64,000 nucleotides of DNA from Hungatella sp. Its GTDB lineage: Bacteria > Bacillota > Clostridia > Lachnospirales > Lachnospiraceae. Positions 31,678 through 41,034 of the stretch are shown here, one piece after another. The first letter of the stretch is position 1. Every line of letters starts with the position of its first letter. A model generated the notes under the pieces. The model was not told the DNA's origin, did not search any database, and saw only the letters and a list, made by a program, of their open reading frames with translations. The position numbers and the translations under genes were made by a program. The DNA is taken from NCBI GenBank assembly GCA_009712635.1, contig WASS01000029.1:103276-167275 (forward strand), read 5' to 3'.

Positions 31678-32646
31678 CTATAAGTTAAATGTCTTTCTGA
31701 ACTGGCTGGGTGTTATTCCGTGGACTTCCTGAAATGCTGCGGTGAATTTTGATGGATTTTTATAACCACACAGCTCAGCAATATGATGGATGCTTAAATG
31801 ATCAGAGGAGAGAAGCTGCATTGCCCGCTTCATTTTTTCCCTTCTGATATAATCATAAAGAGGAATATGATAAGTGTTTTTAAAGCTGAGGCGAAGTTTG
31901 CTTTCACTCATATCTGCAATTTTTGTCAGTTCGCTCATAGAGGGGACATCCAAAATGTTTTCGTCAAGTTTTTGCTTCACCGCATACATTTTTTTCTCAT
32001 TTTCCCATGTTACATAATTCCGTCTGTTATTTCTTCGATCGGGAATAGCAGGATAATTGCGTGCAATGGAACCAAGAAGGTGAATCACCATGCCCTCAAA
32101 TGCAAAGGGCGGCATATCCCCATTTCGGATTGCCCAGCGGATCTGCTCAAAGATAAGCATGGTACCTGGGGAATTTAAATGCTCTGTTTCCCATAATTTC
32201 CCATCCTCAATGCTGATTTTAGGCGCATTCGCTCTTGCCTGCAGGAAGGGTTCTAAAAAGTCCTGGAAAATTAAAATGCTGGTAAAACAGGTATGGACAT
32301 TCTTTGGAAAGGTAAACTGGAACGCCTTTTGAGGATTTATTAATTTATGGCATATGGGGGAAAATGTAGTCGCAGCTTTTCCCTGCTGAGAATAAATAAT
32401 ATCACCGCAATCGATGCAAAAAAGCCAGAGACATGGTTCTTTGATATCTATTTTATGAACAATTGTCTGGTTGGGCGTAAACCACCCACTGGAGACATAA
32501 AGCCCCTCAGCGGGGGAGACTTCCACAATCCAGCCATTTGACCAATGGGGTGGAAAATAATATCCCTTACCGGGTCCATAAGGGGTTTGATGGAGGTTAT
32601 ATTTTTTTGCCATGGAACCCCAGGATGCATCATCATATCTGTTCAT
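31678..32646 (-). CDS. AraC-family regulator, probably for siderophore uptake
   Basis: 322 residues. It has a long N-terminal sensing part, then two helix-turn-helices from about residue 220 (MSELTKIADMSESKLRLSFKNTYHIPLYDYIRREKMKRA) ending with AELCGYKNPSKFTAAFQEVHGITPSQFRK. The layout is like PchR/YbtA regulators that sense a ferric siderophore. It is divergent from the siderophore-uptake operon, the usual place for such an activator. AAGGAGG precedes the ATG. The iron link is inferred from position. Confidence 0.85.
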   Translation of the reverse strand: MNRYDDASWGSMAKKYNLHQTPYGPGKGYYFPPHWSNGWIVEVSPAEGLYVSSGWFTPNQTIVHKIDIKEPCLWLFCIDCGDIIYSQQGKAATTFSPICHKLINPQKAFQFTFPKNVHTCFTSILIFQDFLEPFLQARANAPKISIEDGKLWETEHLNSPGTMLIFEQIRWAIRNGDMPPFAFEGMVIHLLGSIARNYPAIPDRRNNRRNYVTWENEKKMYAVKQKLDENILDVPSMSELTKIADMSESKLRLSFKNTYHIPLYDYIRREKMKRAMQLLSSDHLSIHHIAELCGYKNPSKFTAAFQEVHGITPSQFRKTFNL

Positions 32647-32847
32647 TTAAAAGCCTCCTTTTTTCGTGAGATATTGAAAGTATACTGGAAACAAGAGTTT
32701 AATGCAATTGAAAGTACTCCATTTTGTTTTAATTATGATCCGATTATAAAACAAAAGGTAACGAAAATGAGTAGAAAATACATATAAATACAGAGATTTT
32801 TGAATTTAAAGAAGAATGGCACTTCCTTATCTTTGAGAACAGCTATA

Positions 32848-32876
32848 TTGACGATTATTTTTTATTGTGCTAGTAT
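32848..32876 (+). promoter_or_regulatory. Promoter of the siderophore-uptake operon
   Basis: TTGACG and TAGTAT are separated by exactly 17 nt. The first gene starts 78 nt further on, and the operator next to it would cover the transcription start. The rest of the intergenic stretch (32647-32847) is AT-rich and shows no gene. Confidence 0.7.
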
Positions 32877-32879
32877 TTA

Positions 32880-32898
32880 TTAGGTTAGTCTAAACTAA
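32880..32898 (+). promoter_or_regulatory. DtxR/IdeR-like iron box
   Basis: TTAGGTTAGTCTAAACTAA agrees with the remembered actinobacterial iron-box consensus TTAGGTTAGCCTAACCTAA at 17 of 19 positions. It contains the inverted repeat GTTAGT-CTAA-ACTAAC. It begins four bases after the -10, where a metal-bound repressor would block transcription. A DtxR-family repressor must be encoded outside the window. Confidence 0.7.
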
Positions 32899-32953
32899 CA
32901 AAAAACTCAAATTTGTCATCATACAGACACAAAAGTATACGAGGAGAATGGAT

Positions 32954-33883
32954 ATGAAAAAAAGAGGGCTGTTACTATGCTTCATGATGTTATTATTCGT
33001 TTTAGCAGGATGTGGAAACGCAGACATTGCAAATAATAAAGGGACAGATATCAATAAAATTGATACGGTTATGGGAGAGATTGAAGTGCCCCAAAAGCCG
33101 GAACGTGTGGTAGTGAATTGGTACATCGGCGATGCCTTTTCTCTGGATTTAAATGTGGTGGGTTATTCAGCCTGGGAACAGGAGACCATGCCATTCTATG
33201 ATAAGTTTTCAACATCTGCAAAACTGGAGAATTGGGCTGCAGAGGATATTATGGCGGTAGAGCCAGATTTGATTATTACATATGACACAGCGGATTTTGA
33301 GAATTTTAATAAAATTGCACCTGTTTTAGTGATTCCTGAAGGAGAGGTAACTTCGGCAGAACGGCTGAGAATGATTGGCAGAGCCACAGGAAAGGAAAAG
33401 GAAGCGGATGCACTGATCACAACATTTGATGAAAAGCTTGCGGCGGCAAAGGCAGAGTTTCAAAGTGAGACGTATGAGGGAAAGACCTTTAGCATTATGG
33501 AAGACTGGGGATCCACCGGCGAGTGGAGTGGTGTAGCATATGAAACCGGCTCCAGAGGCGGCACCCTGGTTTATGACTATCTTGGGCTGAAAATGCCTGA
33601 AAAACTGGAACAGCTGATTGCCAAAACAGGAGAAAACAGAGGAACGCTCAGTTATGAGGTGGCTCATGAATATTTCGGTGATTATATCTTGTGGTTCCAG
33701 CAGGAGGGGAAGGAATCTGAATATGCAAAGTCTGATATCTGGAAAAGCATACCTGCTGTTTTGGAAGGCAGAGTGGCGGAGATTCCGGGAGAGAACCTTG
33801 GATTGTTTTACTATGATGATATCGCCAGTTTAACTGCACAGTTGGACTATGCCATTGATGCCATCAAAAAAATATCGAAGTAA
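32954..33883 (+). CDS. Iron-siderophore binding lipoprotein 1 (FecB/FhuD-like)
   Basis: 309 residues. A lipoprotein signal with lipobox LAGC (Cys20) anchors it to the outer face of the membrane. The FecB-type fold is visible in MGEIEVPQKPERVVVNWYIGDAFSLDLNVVGYS and VEPDLIITYDTADFENFNKIAPVL. It hands a ferric siderophore to the FecCD permease. The ATG at 32954 (MKKRG) has GAGGAG at the right spacing; one two codons earlier is too close. It is the first gene after the iron box. Confidence 0.9.
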   Translation: MKKRGLLLCFMMLLFVLAGCGNADIANNKGTDINKIDTVMGEIEVPQKPERVVVNWYIGDAFSLDLNVVGYSAWEQETMPFYDKFSTSAKLENWAAEDIMAVEPDLIITYDTADFENFNKIAPVLVIPEGEVTSAERLRMIGRATGKEKEADALITTFDEKLAAAKAEFQSETYEGKTFSIMEDWGSTGEWSGVAYETGSRGGTLVYDYLGLKMPEKLEQLIAKTGENRGTLSYEVAHEYFGDYILWFQQEGKESEYAKSDIWKSIPAVLEGRVAEIPGENLGLFYYDDIASLTAQLDYAIDAIKKISK

Positions 33884-33903
33884 TTATAGAAGGAGAAATC
33901 TGC

Positions 33904-34815
33904 ATGTTAAAGTTCAAAAATACAGGTGCTTTATTACTGGCCTTTGCCATTGGAATTTCTGTCTCGGGCTGTGGTTCAAAGCCGGCGAAAACAGAAGCGA
34001 AGGGAACGGCAGAAATCAGAGTAATCAGTACAGAGCAGGGGGAGATAGAAATACCCGCTGATCCAAAAAGAGTCATTGTGACATATTGTGTAGGGGATGC
34101 CCTGGCTCTCGGAGTTAAGCCTGTAGCAACCTATGATCCAGCTGGCACAGCTTATGAAAAAGAATTGGATGGAGTGCCTGTCTGGGGAGAATTTGAAGCA
34201 GAACAGTTAATCTCTTATGAACCTGATTTGATAATTGTTGCTAATCAGGAACAATATGATATTGCGTTCAAAATAGCTCCCACAATTCTGCTTCCATTTA
34301 CAGCGCAGTCCATGGAAGAGCGGGTACGCTTTATGGGGGATGTATTAAACAGGCAGGAAAAGGCAAATGCAGTTCTGGACGAGTTTCACCAAAAGCTGGA
34401 GGGTGCAAAGGCTTCTCTTAGGGAAACGAATGTTTTGGATAAAACCTTCAGTGTGATTGAAAGTGACGGAAACGGTGGTATTTGGGTTTACGGTGATAAA
34501 TGGGGGCGCGGGGGAGATTTATTATACAGTCAGCTGGAACTTCAGGCGCCTGAAATTGTTGAGAAGGAAATTATTGCAGCGGAACAACACAGAGATGTTT
34601 CCATGGAGGTCATCAGTGATTATATCGGCGATTATATCATAATTGCCAGAGGTCTTGAGGAATTGAAGGGAAACACTATCTGGGAATCTTTGCCTGCGGT
34701 TAAGGCAGGAAATGTGATTCCTATCGATTTCACCTTGTTCTACGATATTGATATTTACTCCTCAAATGTACAACTGGATTATCTGTTAAATGCTCTGCTG
34801 AAAACACAAGAGTAA
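33904..34815 (+). CDS. Iron-siderophore binding lipoprotein 2
   Basis: 303 residues. Signal peptide with lipobox VSGC, then QGEIEIPADPKRVIVTYCVGDALALGVKPVATYD and YEPDLIIVANQEQYDIAFKIAPTILLP, the same fold as the first binding protein but clearly diverged. It lies 20 nt downstream after AAGGAGAAAT. Two adjacent binding proteins before one permease pair suggest a broader ligand range for the same transporter. Confidence 0.9.
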   Translation: MLKFKNTGALLLAFAIGISVSGCGSKPAKTEAKGTAEIRVISTEQGEIEIPADPKRVIVTYCVGDALALGVKPVATYDPAGTAYEKELDGVPVWGEFEAEQLISYEPDLIIVANQEQYDIAFKIAPTILLPFTAQSMEERVRFMGDVLNRQEKANAVLDEFHQKLEGAKASLRETNVLDKTFSVIESDGNGGIWVYGDKWGRGGDLLYSQLELQAPEIVEKEIIAAEQHRDVSMEVISDYIGDYIIIARGLEELKGNTIWESLPAVKAGNVIPIDFTLFYDIDIYSSNVQLDYLLNALLKTQE

Positions 34816-34846
34816 TGTTATTATCACCACGGAAAGGAACGACACC

Positions 34847-35872
34847 ATGAAAAATACCACAACAAAGGGATGGAAGGGTTCCATCAACTTTGCCTTTTAC
34901 ATGGCTCTTGGATTTGGACTTTTATTGATTGTTTCGGCAGCCTCCATTACATTTGGTGCTGCCGACATGAGAATTGCCACTGCATGGGAGGCGGTTTTTC
35001 AATTTAATCCTGAATTAACAGAGCATCAGATTATACAGACACTGCGCCTTCCAAGAACCGTGGCAGATTTAATGGTAGGCTGCAGTTTAGCTATTTGCGG
35101 TGCAATCATGCAGGGGACTACCAGAAATCCGCTGGCTGATTCCGGACTGATGGGTATTAGTTCGGGGTCAACGTTTGCTATGGCACTTTGTATGGCATTT
35201 CTGCCAATGCGGACTTACGGACAGACCATGCTGTTTGCATGTATGGGCGCTGCTGTCACAACGGCAATGACTTATTTTATTGCATCCATGGGAAAGGGCG
35301 GAATGACACCCCAGCGCCTTGTTTTGGCTGGGATTTCAATCTCCATGCTGTTTGGCGCATTCAGCCAGTATATTTCCATCAAATATCATTTGGGACATGC
35401 CCTTGCTTATTGGACAGCAGGAGGAACGGCGGGGGCTAAATGGAGTGAGCTGTTGACTGTTATTCCGGCTTTTGTTCTTGGAGTGGTTGGTGCCGTTGTA
35501 CTTTCCCCTTCTGTCACAGTCCTCAGCTTAGGAGAAGATGTGGCCACGGGTCTAGGATTAAAAACAAGATTTGTGAAGGGGATTTCTACGATTATTGTGC
35601 TTCTGCTTACAGGACTTTCCGTGATTATTGTTGGTCCGGTTAGTTTTATCGGTTTAATTACTCCTCATATTGTCCGGTATTTTGTGGGAGTAGATTACCG
35701 CTATATTATTCCAGCATCAGGACTGTACGGTGCGTTGCTTACGGTTTTTGCGGATCTGTTAGGAAGATTAATCAATAAGCCTTACGAAACACCCATAGGC
35801 ATTATCTTTGCCGTTATCGGTGTTCCTTATTTCCTCTATCTGGCAAGAAAACAAAGGAGGGAATTTGAGTGA
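34847..35872 (+). CDS. FecCD-type siderophore permease 1
   Basis: 341 residues, about nine to ten membrane segments, BtuC/FecCD fold. Typical segments are LRLPRTVADLMVGCSLAICGAIMQGTTRNPLADSGLMGISSG and GPVSFIGLITPHIVRYFVG (ATPase-contact loop). It pairs with the next permease as a heterodimer. The ATG follows GGAAAGGAACGA, and its stop overlaps the next start. Confidence 0.93.
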   Translation: MKNTTTKGWKGSINFAFYMALGFGLLLIVSAASITFGAADMRIATAWEAVFQFNPELTEHQIIQTLRLPRTVADLMVGCSLAICGAIMQGTTRNPLADSGLMGISSGSTFAMALCMAFLPMRTYGQTMLFACMGAAVTTAMTYFIASMGKGGMTPQRLVLAGISISMLFGAFSQYISIKYHLGHALAYWTAGGTAGAKWSELLTVIPAFVLGVVGAVVLSPSVTVLSLGEDVATGLGLKTRFVKGISTIIVLLLTGLSVIIVGPVSFIGLITPHIVRYFVGVDYRYIIPASGLYGALLTVFADLLGRLINKPYETPIGIIFAVIGVPYFLYLARKQRREFE

Positions 35873-36864
35873 AAAAGAAAGGTTTTATTTTGTTATTTAT
35901 GACTGTTTTAATGGTGCTGGTCGCGATTATCAGTATCAATTCAGGTAAAATGAACCTTACTCCTGCAGAGGTATTGAGTGTGATTTTAGGAAAAGGTACA
36001 CCGAAGCAGAACCTGATTATTATGGAATTTCGCCTGCCCCGCATAATACTGGCAGTTTTCGTTGGGATCGGCATGGGAATTTCAGGCTGCATCATGCAGA
36101 GCCTGTTAAGAAATGATATGGCAAGCCCGGGAACCTTGGGCATCAGTTCCGGTTCAGGACTCTTTGTATTAATTTTTGTAGTAATTTTTTCTGCAAAATC
36201 CAATTCTTCGCCAATCTTAATGCCTCTATTATCGTTTGTGGGCGGAATGACTGCCGCGGGGTTAATTTTTCTTCTTTCCTACCGGAAGAATAAAGATATT
36301 TCCCCCACAGGATTGATTTTAACGGGTGTGGCACTGGGAAGCGGTTATGGTGCGTTAACCACACTGCTTACTCTGAAACTGGACCAAAATCAGATGGAAT
36401 TTATACAGCGTTGGAGTGCAGGCAGCCTGTGGGGAGATGACTGGCGGTATCTGGCCATTTTGGTACCATGGACAGCCATTTTGTGCGCATATGCATTATA
36501 TAAATCCCATGTGCTCAATATTTTAAACCTTGGAAATGAAACGGCTACAGGTCTGGGCACTGCGGTAAAGCCGGAATTTATCGGACTGACGGTGGCAGCA
36601 GTGGCGCTTTCTTCTGGAAGTGTATCTTTGGGAGGCAATTTCTTTTTTGTTGGCATGATTGCCCCGCATATGGCAAGAAAAATCGTTGGTTCTAACCACA
36701 AACTGCTTCTTACAGCGGCTGGACTGTGCGGTGCGATAATCGTTCTGCTGGCAGATACCATAACAAGAACCATCAGCCTGGGTACGGATGTACCTACGGG
36801 CATTGTAATTACAGTGCTCAGCACACCATACTTTTTGTATCTATTGGCAAAAGCAAATAATTAA
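35869..36864 (+). CDS. FecCD-type siderophore permease 2
   Basis: 331 residues, GTG start overlapping the first permease stop, after AAAGGAGGG. Motifs are FRLPRIILAVFVGIGMGISGCIMQSLLRNDMASPGTLGISSGSG and NFFFVGMIAPHMARKIVG. It is the second half of the transmembrane channel for ferric siderophore import. Confidence 0.93.
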   Translation: MKKKGFILLFMTVLMVLVAIISINSGKMNLTPAEVLSVILGKGTPKQNLIIMEFRLPRIILAVFVGIGMGISGCIMQSLLRNDMASPGTLGISSGSGLFVLIFVVIFSAKSNSSPILMPLLSFVGGMTAAGLIFLLSYRKNKDISPTGLILTGVALGSGYGALTTLLTLKLDQNQMEFIQRWSAGSLWGDDWRYLAILVPWTAILCAYALYKSHVLNILNLGNETATGLGTAVKPEFIGLTVAAVALSSGSVSLGGNFFFVGMIAPHMARKIVGSNHKLLLTAAGLCGAIIVLLADTITRTISLGTDVPTGIVITVLSTPYFLYLLAKANN

Positions 36865-36874
36865 GGAGTACAGT

Positions 36875-37696
36875 ATGAATAGTATTGCAACAGAAAACTT
36901 AGACATTGCGTATGACAATGCACTGATTGTTGAGAATTTGGAGATGGCCATCCCTCGTAATAAAATCACGTCAATCATCGGCCCCAACGGATGCGGAAAA
37001 TCAACGGTGCTAAAGGCTGTAGGGCGCATTTTGAAGCCGAAGAAAGGCATGGTTTATTTAAATGGCGGGGACATTTCCACGTTACCCACAAAAGAGATTG
37101 CAAAAAAAATGTCCATCTTACCTCAGACCCCTTCTGCACCTGGTGGATTGACGGTAAGTGAACTGGTCGCCTATGGAAGATTTCCTCACCAAAATGGCTT
37201 TGGAAAGTTAACAAAGGAAGATAAAAAAATAGTCGAGTGGGCAATTTCAGCAACAAAGCTTTCTGACCTGGAGCATCGGGAGGTAAACACCCTGTCAGGC
37301 GGTCAGCGTCAAAGAGTCTGGATTGCCATGGCACTTGCCCAGCAGACAGATTTAATTTTACTGGATGAACCTACTACCTATCTGGATATGGCTCATCAGC
37401 TGGAGGTGCTGGAGCTTTTATACAGCTTAAACCGCAATCAGGGGTGTACCATTGCTATGGTACTTCATGATTTAAACTTAGCGGCGCGTTTTTCTGATTA
37501 TATGATTGCCATCCGCAGCGGAAAAATCATACAGCACGGGTCACCTAAGGAAGTAATGGTTCCTGAGGTTTTAAAGGAGACCTTCTCTATTGATGCAGAG
37601 GTAGTGCATGAATCCAGAACGGGAAGGCCTGTTTGCCTGACCTACTCGCTGCTGCATCAGGAGGACTTACCAAAGAGGGAGGCGATTTCTCTATGA
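36875..37696 (+). CDS. Siderophore ABC importer ATPase (FecE-like)
   Basis: 273 residues. Walker A GPNGCGKSTVLKA, LPQTPSAPGGLTVSELVAYGRFPHQ, signature LSGGQRQRVWIAMALAQ, Walker B LILLDEPTTYLD and H-loop MVLHDLNLAARFSDYM. The YGR-P-H and LDMAHQLEVL features are typical of ferric siderophore/B12 importers. It starts 10 nt after permease 2 and overlaps the exporter-type ABC gene by four bases. Confidence 0.94.
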   Translation: MNSIATENLDIAYDNALIVENLEMAIPRNKITSIIGPNGCGKSTVLKAVGRILKPKKGMVYLNGGDISTLPTKEIAKKMSILPQTPSAPGGLTVSELVAYGRFPHQNGFGKLTKEDKKIVEWAISATKLSDLEHREVNTLSGGQRQRVWIAMALAQQTDLILLDEPTTYLDMAHQLEVLELLYSLNRNQGCTIAMVLHDLNLAARFSDYMIAIRSGKIIQHGSPKEVMVPEVLKETFSIDAEVVHESRTGRPVCLTYSLLHQEDLPKREAISL

Positions 37697-39414
37697 ATGT
37701 AGTACTGCGGATATTTTGCGAGGCAAAAAAATATCGGGTCTATCTGATGTTTGCATTTTTTGCACTGGTCGTATCTACAGTAGCCGGATTTTACACCCCG
37801 TGGGCATTAAGAGAGTTAACCTCTCTTGCCACGGAGGGAAGGGGAGATTTTGGCTCAGAAGCCCTACGCATCGGTCTGTTTTTGCTGGGGGCGGCAACGC
37901 TGCAGGCGGCGGGTGCATCGGCGGCAGGATATATGAACCACTATGCGGCACTGCATTATGTGGCGGATTTACGCAAACTGCTTTATGGAAAGCTGCAGAA
38001 TATGAGCCTGAGTTATTTTCACAAAAGCAGAACTGGGGATCTTACCAGCCGGGTGGTAAATGACACATTGGATGCAGAGGTGCTTTTGGCCCATGTAATT
38101 CCTGATTTTATTGTGAATATCCTCACCTTTATCGGGGTCGGCATTCTGCTGTTTACAATCAATGTAAAACTGGCTTTTATGAGCCTGGTTACCATCCCGT
38201 TTTTATTAGGGATTACTTTATGGCAGGGACATCACGTGTCCCCCATATGGAAGGAGAACTCCCGTGTGAGAGGAACGCTTGCCGGCAAGGTTCAGGACAA
38301 CCTTTCAGGAATGAAAGAAATACAGATTTTTAATCAGCAGGGTCATGAAGAAAACAGTATTGCCCATCTTGCAATGCTCCACAGCCGGGCCTATCTTCGT
38401 GCCAGTTTCTTTTTTGAAACATCATATCCTTTGCTGGCATTTGTGACTGCACTGGGCACAGTTATTGTGGTGATTTACGGCGGATATTTAATAGGAACGG
38501 GAGAGGTAAACATTGGCGACATTGTTGGTTTTGCCATGTATTTATCTATGTTTTATGGACCAGTGAAAAATTTTTCCGCCCTTGTTGAGCGCGCTGGAGA
38601 AGCGGGGGCAGGGTGTAAGCGTGTTTTTGATGTGTTTGATGAAATTTCAGAGGTGAAAGAAAAAGAAAATGCCATTGTGCTGAATCGGGTTAAGGGTGAA
38701 ATCGAGCTGAGAGATCTAACCTTTTCCTATCATGAAGATATTCCTGTAATGGAAAATATTAATTTAAGAATTCAAACAGGGCAGACGGTGGCACTGGTTG
38801 GAACCACGGGGGTGGGCAAGAGCACCATTGCAAACCTGATTAACCGTTTTTATGATCCTCAAAACGGGGCGGTTTATATTGATGGAATTGATATTCGGGA
38901 AGTAACCCTTTCCAGTCTGCGCAATAATATTTCTATGGTATTGCAGGATACCTTCTTATTTAACGGAACGGTGTATGAGAATATAGCCTATGGCTGGAAA
39001 GGTGCCACGAAAGAAGATGTACTTGCTGCGGCAAAAGCTGCCAATGCCCATGATTTTATTCAAAAAATGGAACATGGTTACGATACAACCATTGGAGAAA
39101 GAGGTGTCCTGCTCTCTGGGGGGCAAAGACAGAGAATTGCCATTGCCAGGGCTATTTTAAGAGATTCCCCCATCCTGATTTTAGATGAAGCGACCTCTGC
39201 CTTAGATACCAAAACAGAAATGGAAATTCAGGCGGCGTTAAACGAGATATCTAAGACCCGTACCACCATTATGATTGCACATAGGCTTTCTACAACCCGG
39301 GATGCAGATTTGATTGTGGTACTGGATGGAACAGGTATTGCGGAAATCGGCAGTCACGATGAATTAATGGAAAGAGGCGGGATATTTGCAGGATTGCATG
39401 GTGCCCATGCATGA
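37693..39414 (+). CDS. Exporter-fold ABC transporter (TMD-NBD) in the iron operon
   Basis: 573 residues. An N-terminal type IV membrane domain (six segments) is followed by a nucleotide-binding domain with GTTGVGKSTIANLINRFYDP, LSGGQRQRIAIARAI and LILDEATSALD. It is a single half-transporter and should act as a homodimer. The ATG at 37693 (MNVVLRIF) overlaps the FecE stop and has GGGAGG before it. In iron operons such exporter-fold proteins either export a siderophore or, like YbtPQ/IrtAB, import the ferric form. Direction cannot be told here. Confidence 0.88.
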   Translation: MNVVLRIFCEAKKYRVYLMFAFFALVVSTVAGFYTPWALRELTSLATEGRGDFGSEALRIGLFLLGAATLQAAGASAAGYMNHYAALHYVADLRKLLYGKLQNMSLSYFHKSRTGDLTSRVVNDTLDAEVLLAHVIPDFIVNILTFIGVGILLFTINVKLAFMSLVTIPFLLGITLWQGHHVSPIWKENSRVRGTLAGKVQDNLSGMKEIQIFNQQGHEENSIAHLAMLHSRAYLRASFFFETSYPLLAFVTALGTVIVVIYGGYLIGTGEVNIGDIVGFAMYLSMFYGPVKNFSALVERAGEAGAGCKRVFDVFDEISEVKEKENAIVLNRVKGEIELRDLTFSYHEDIPVMENINLRIQTGQTVALVGTTGVGKSTIANLINRFYDPQNGAVYIDGIDIREVTLSSLRNNISMVLQDTFLFNGTVYENIAYGWKGATKEDVLAAAKAANAHDFIQKMEHGYDTTIGERGVLLSGGQRQRIAIARAILRDSPILILDEATSALDTKTEMEIQAALNEISKTRTTIMIAHRLSTTRDADLIVVLDGTGIAEIGSHDELMERGGIFAGLHGAHA

Positions 39415-39447
39415 TGAAAGGGTAGATGAAATAAGGGAGGAATGTAC

Positions 39448-40419
39448 ATGATGTTTAAAAATCAGATAAGCAGGAAAATGGTAGCAGTATCTTTTACGAT
39501 ACTGCTTCTGCTTTCGGGCTGTAGCGTTGACATGAATGGCAGTGAACAGGCAGATAAAAGCGGCATGGAATCAACAGATACAAGGCTGTTCACTACAGAC
39601 AAAGGAGAGATTGAAATTCCTGTGCATCCCCAAAGGGTGATTTCGGATTGCGGATTACTGGGGGATGTTTTAGCCCTTGGTATAACTCCTGCTGCAATTG
39701 AGGATTATGCCGCAACAGATGTGGCATACAAAGAATTGATCAAAGATACTAAGGTTTTGGAAAAGTGGGAGCCAGAGTACCTTATGGCTGAAAACCCTGA
39801 TCTGATTGTTACACGAAATGAAGATAGTTATGAGCAGCTTTCCAAAATAGCACCAACGGTTTACGTACCGGCAGATGAACTGGAAACGGGAGAAAGACTT
39901 TCTTTTTTATCCGATGCCTTAGGCTTGGGAAAGGAAAAAGGAAGAGAAGTGATGGATAACTATGAAACGAAGGTGAAAGACGCAAAGACCAAATTAAAGA
40001 ACACCGGCTTATACAATCAAACCTTCAGTGTTATCCGGGTGCAGGGTGAAAATGAAATTGGTGTGCGTTGGAGCAATAATCTGGGGGGACAGATTTTATT
40101 TGGTGCTTTGGAACTGCCCCAGACAGAAGCTGCTTTAAGAGAGGTGAAAGCAGGGGTTGATTGGGGTGCTACACTTTCCTTTGAGGCAGTGCCTGAATAT
40201 ATGGGAGATTACATACTGGTAACAGAATACGGCAATTATCAGTTGATTGAAAATAATCCTGTGTGGAAGTCTCTTCCTGCGGTGCAGAATGGAAATATTA
40301 TTGTGCTTTCGGAACCGTATATGTATTTAAATGATATTTATTCCTGGTCAGCCCAATTGGATTTGGTTACTAAGGAACTTCTCAACCTGGCTGAAAAAAA
40401 TGGTTTACCAGTGCAGTAG
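39448..40419 (+). CDS. Iron-siderophore binding lipoprotein 3
   Basis: 323 residues. Lipobox LSGC after a hydrophobic signal, then TDKGEIEIPVHPQRVISDCGLLGDVLALGITPAAIEDY and AENPDLIVTRNEDSYEQLSKIAPTVYVPADE. It is the third FecB-type binding protein of the operon, downstream of the exporter-fold gene. The start at 39448 has AGGGAGG at good spacing; ATGs at 39442 and 39451 are alternatives. It probably serves the same FecCD-FecE importer. Confidence 0.88.
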   Translation: MMFKNQISRKMVAVSFTILLLLSGCSVDMNGSEQADKSGMESTDTRLFTTDKGEIEIPVHPQRVISDCGLLGDVLALGITPAAIEDYAATDVAYKELIKDTKVLEKWEPEYLMAENPDLIVTRNEDSYEQLSKIAPTVYVPADELETGERLSFLSDALGLGKEKGREVMDNYETKVKDAKTKLKNTGLYNQTFSVIRVQGENEIGVRWSNNLGGQILFGALELPQTEAALREVKAGVDWGATLSFEAVPEYMGDYILVTEYGNYQLIENNPVWKSLPAVQNGNIIVLSEPYMYLNDIYSWSAQLDLVTKELLNLAEKNGLPVQ

Positions 40420-40498
40420 GCTTTGCTATACTTAAGATTAGTTAGAGACCTTGCGGTATTTTGGATATGCTTAGGAAGAGATATATAGGAGGAGTTTA

Positions 40499-41002
40499 AT
40501 GGAGTTATTTGCAAAACCAGGGGTAGGTGGGATAATAGAGAAGAATATTGATGGAGTCGATTACATATTAGTGCAGGACAGGTGCAAGGATGACGCTAAA
40601 TCAGAGTATGGACTATTAGAAATACCTGCGGGTAAAATCAGAGAATTTGAAAATATATTCGATTGTTTAAGAAGAGAAATTTGGGAGGAAACAGGGCTTA
40701 GAGTTACAGAAATAAAAGGAGAGTCTAAAGCAATGGTTATAGAATCAAATGGATATAAAGTAATAAACTATACCCCGTTTTCCTGCAGCCAGAATATTCA
40801 GGGAACATATCCCATTCTGGTACAAACGTTTATATGTAATGCGGATGGAGAGTTATTAGATAAAAGTAATGAAACGAAAAATATAAGATGGATTCCATTA
40901 ATGGAATTAAATAAATTATTAGAGCACAATAAAAATATATTTTATCCAATGCACGTGACTACTTTAGAAAAATACTGTAAGTTGAAATTAGGACATCAAT
41001 AA
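40499..41002 (+). CDS. NUDIX hydrolase
   Basis: 167 residues. A complete Nudix box is visible: Gly, five residues, Glu, seven residues, then REIWEETGL. The family hydrolyses nucleoside-diphosphate-linked compounds such as ADP-ribose or 8-oxo-dGTP. EIPAGKI just before the box resembles ADP-sugar pyrophosphatases. The ATG follows TAGGAGGAG. It lies 33 nt upstream of fosX on the same strand, so the two may be co-transcribed. The AT content is higher than in the iron operon. Confidence 0.88.
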   Translation: MELFAKPGVGGIIEKNIDGVDYILVQDRCKDDAKSEYGLLEIPAGKIREFENIFDCLRREIWEETGLRVTEIKGESKAMVIESNGYKVINYTPFSCSQNIQGTYPILVQTFICNADGELLDKSNETKNIRWIPLMELNKLLEHNKNIFYPMHVTTLEKYCKLKLGHQ

Positions 41003-41034
41003 TTTTCTTAATGATAAAACATGTGGAGGCAACC

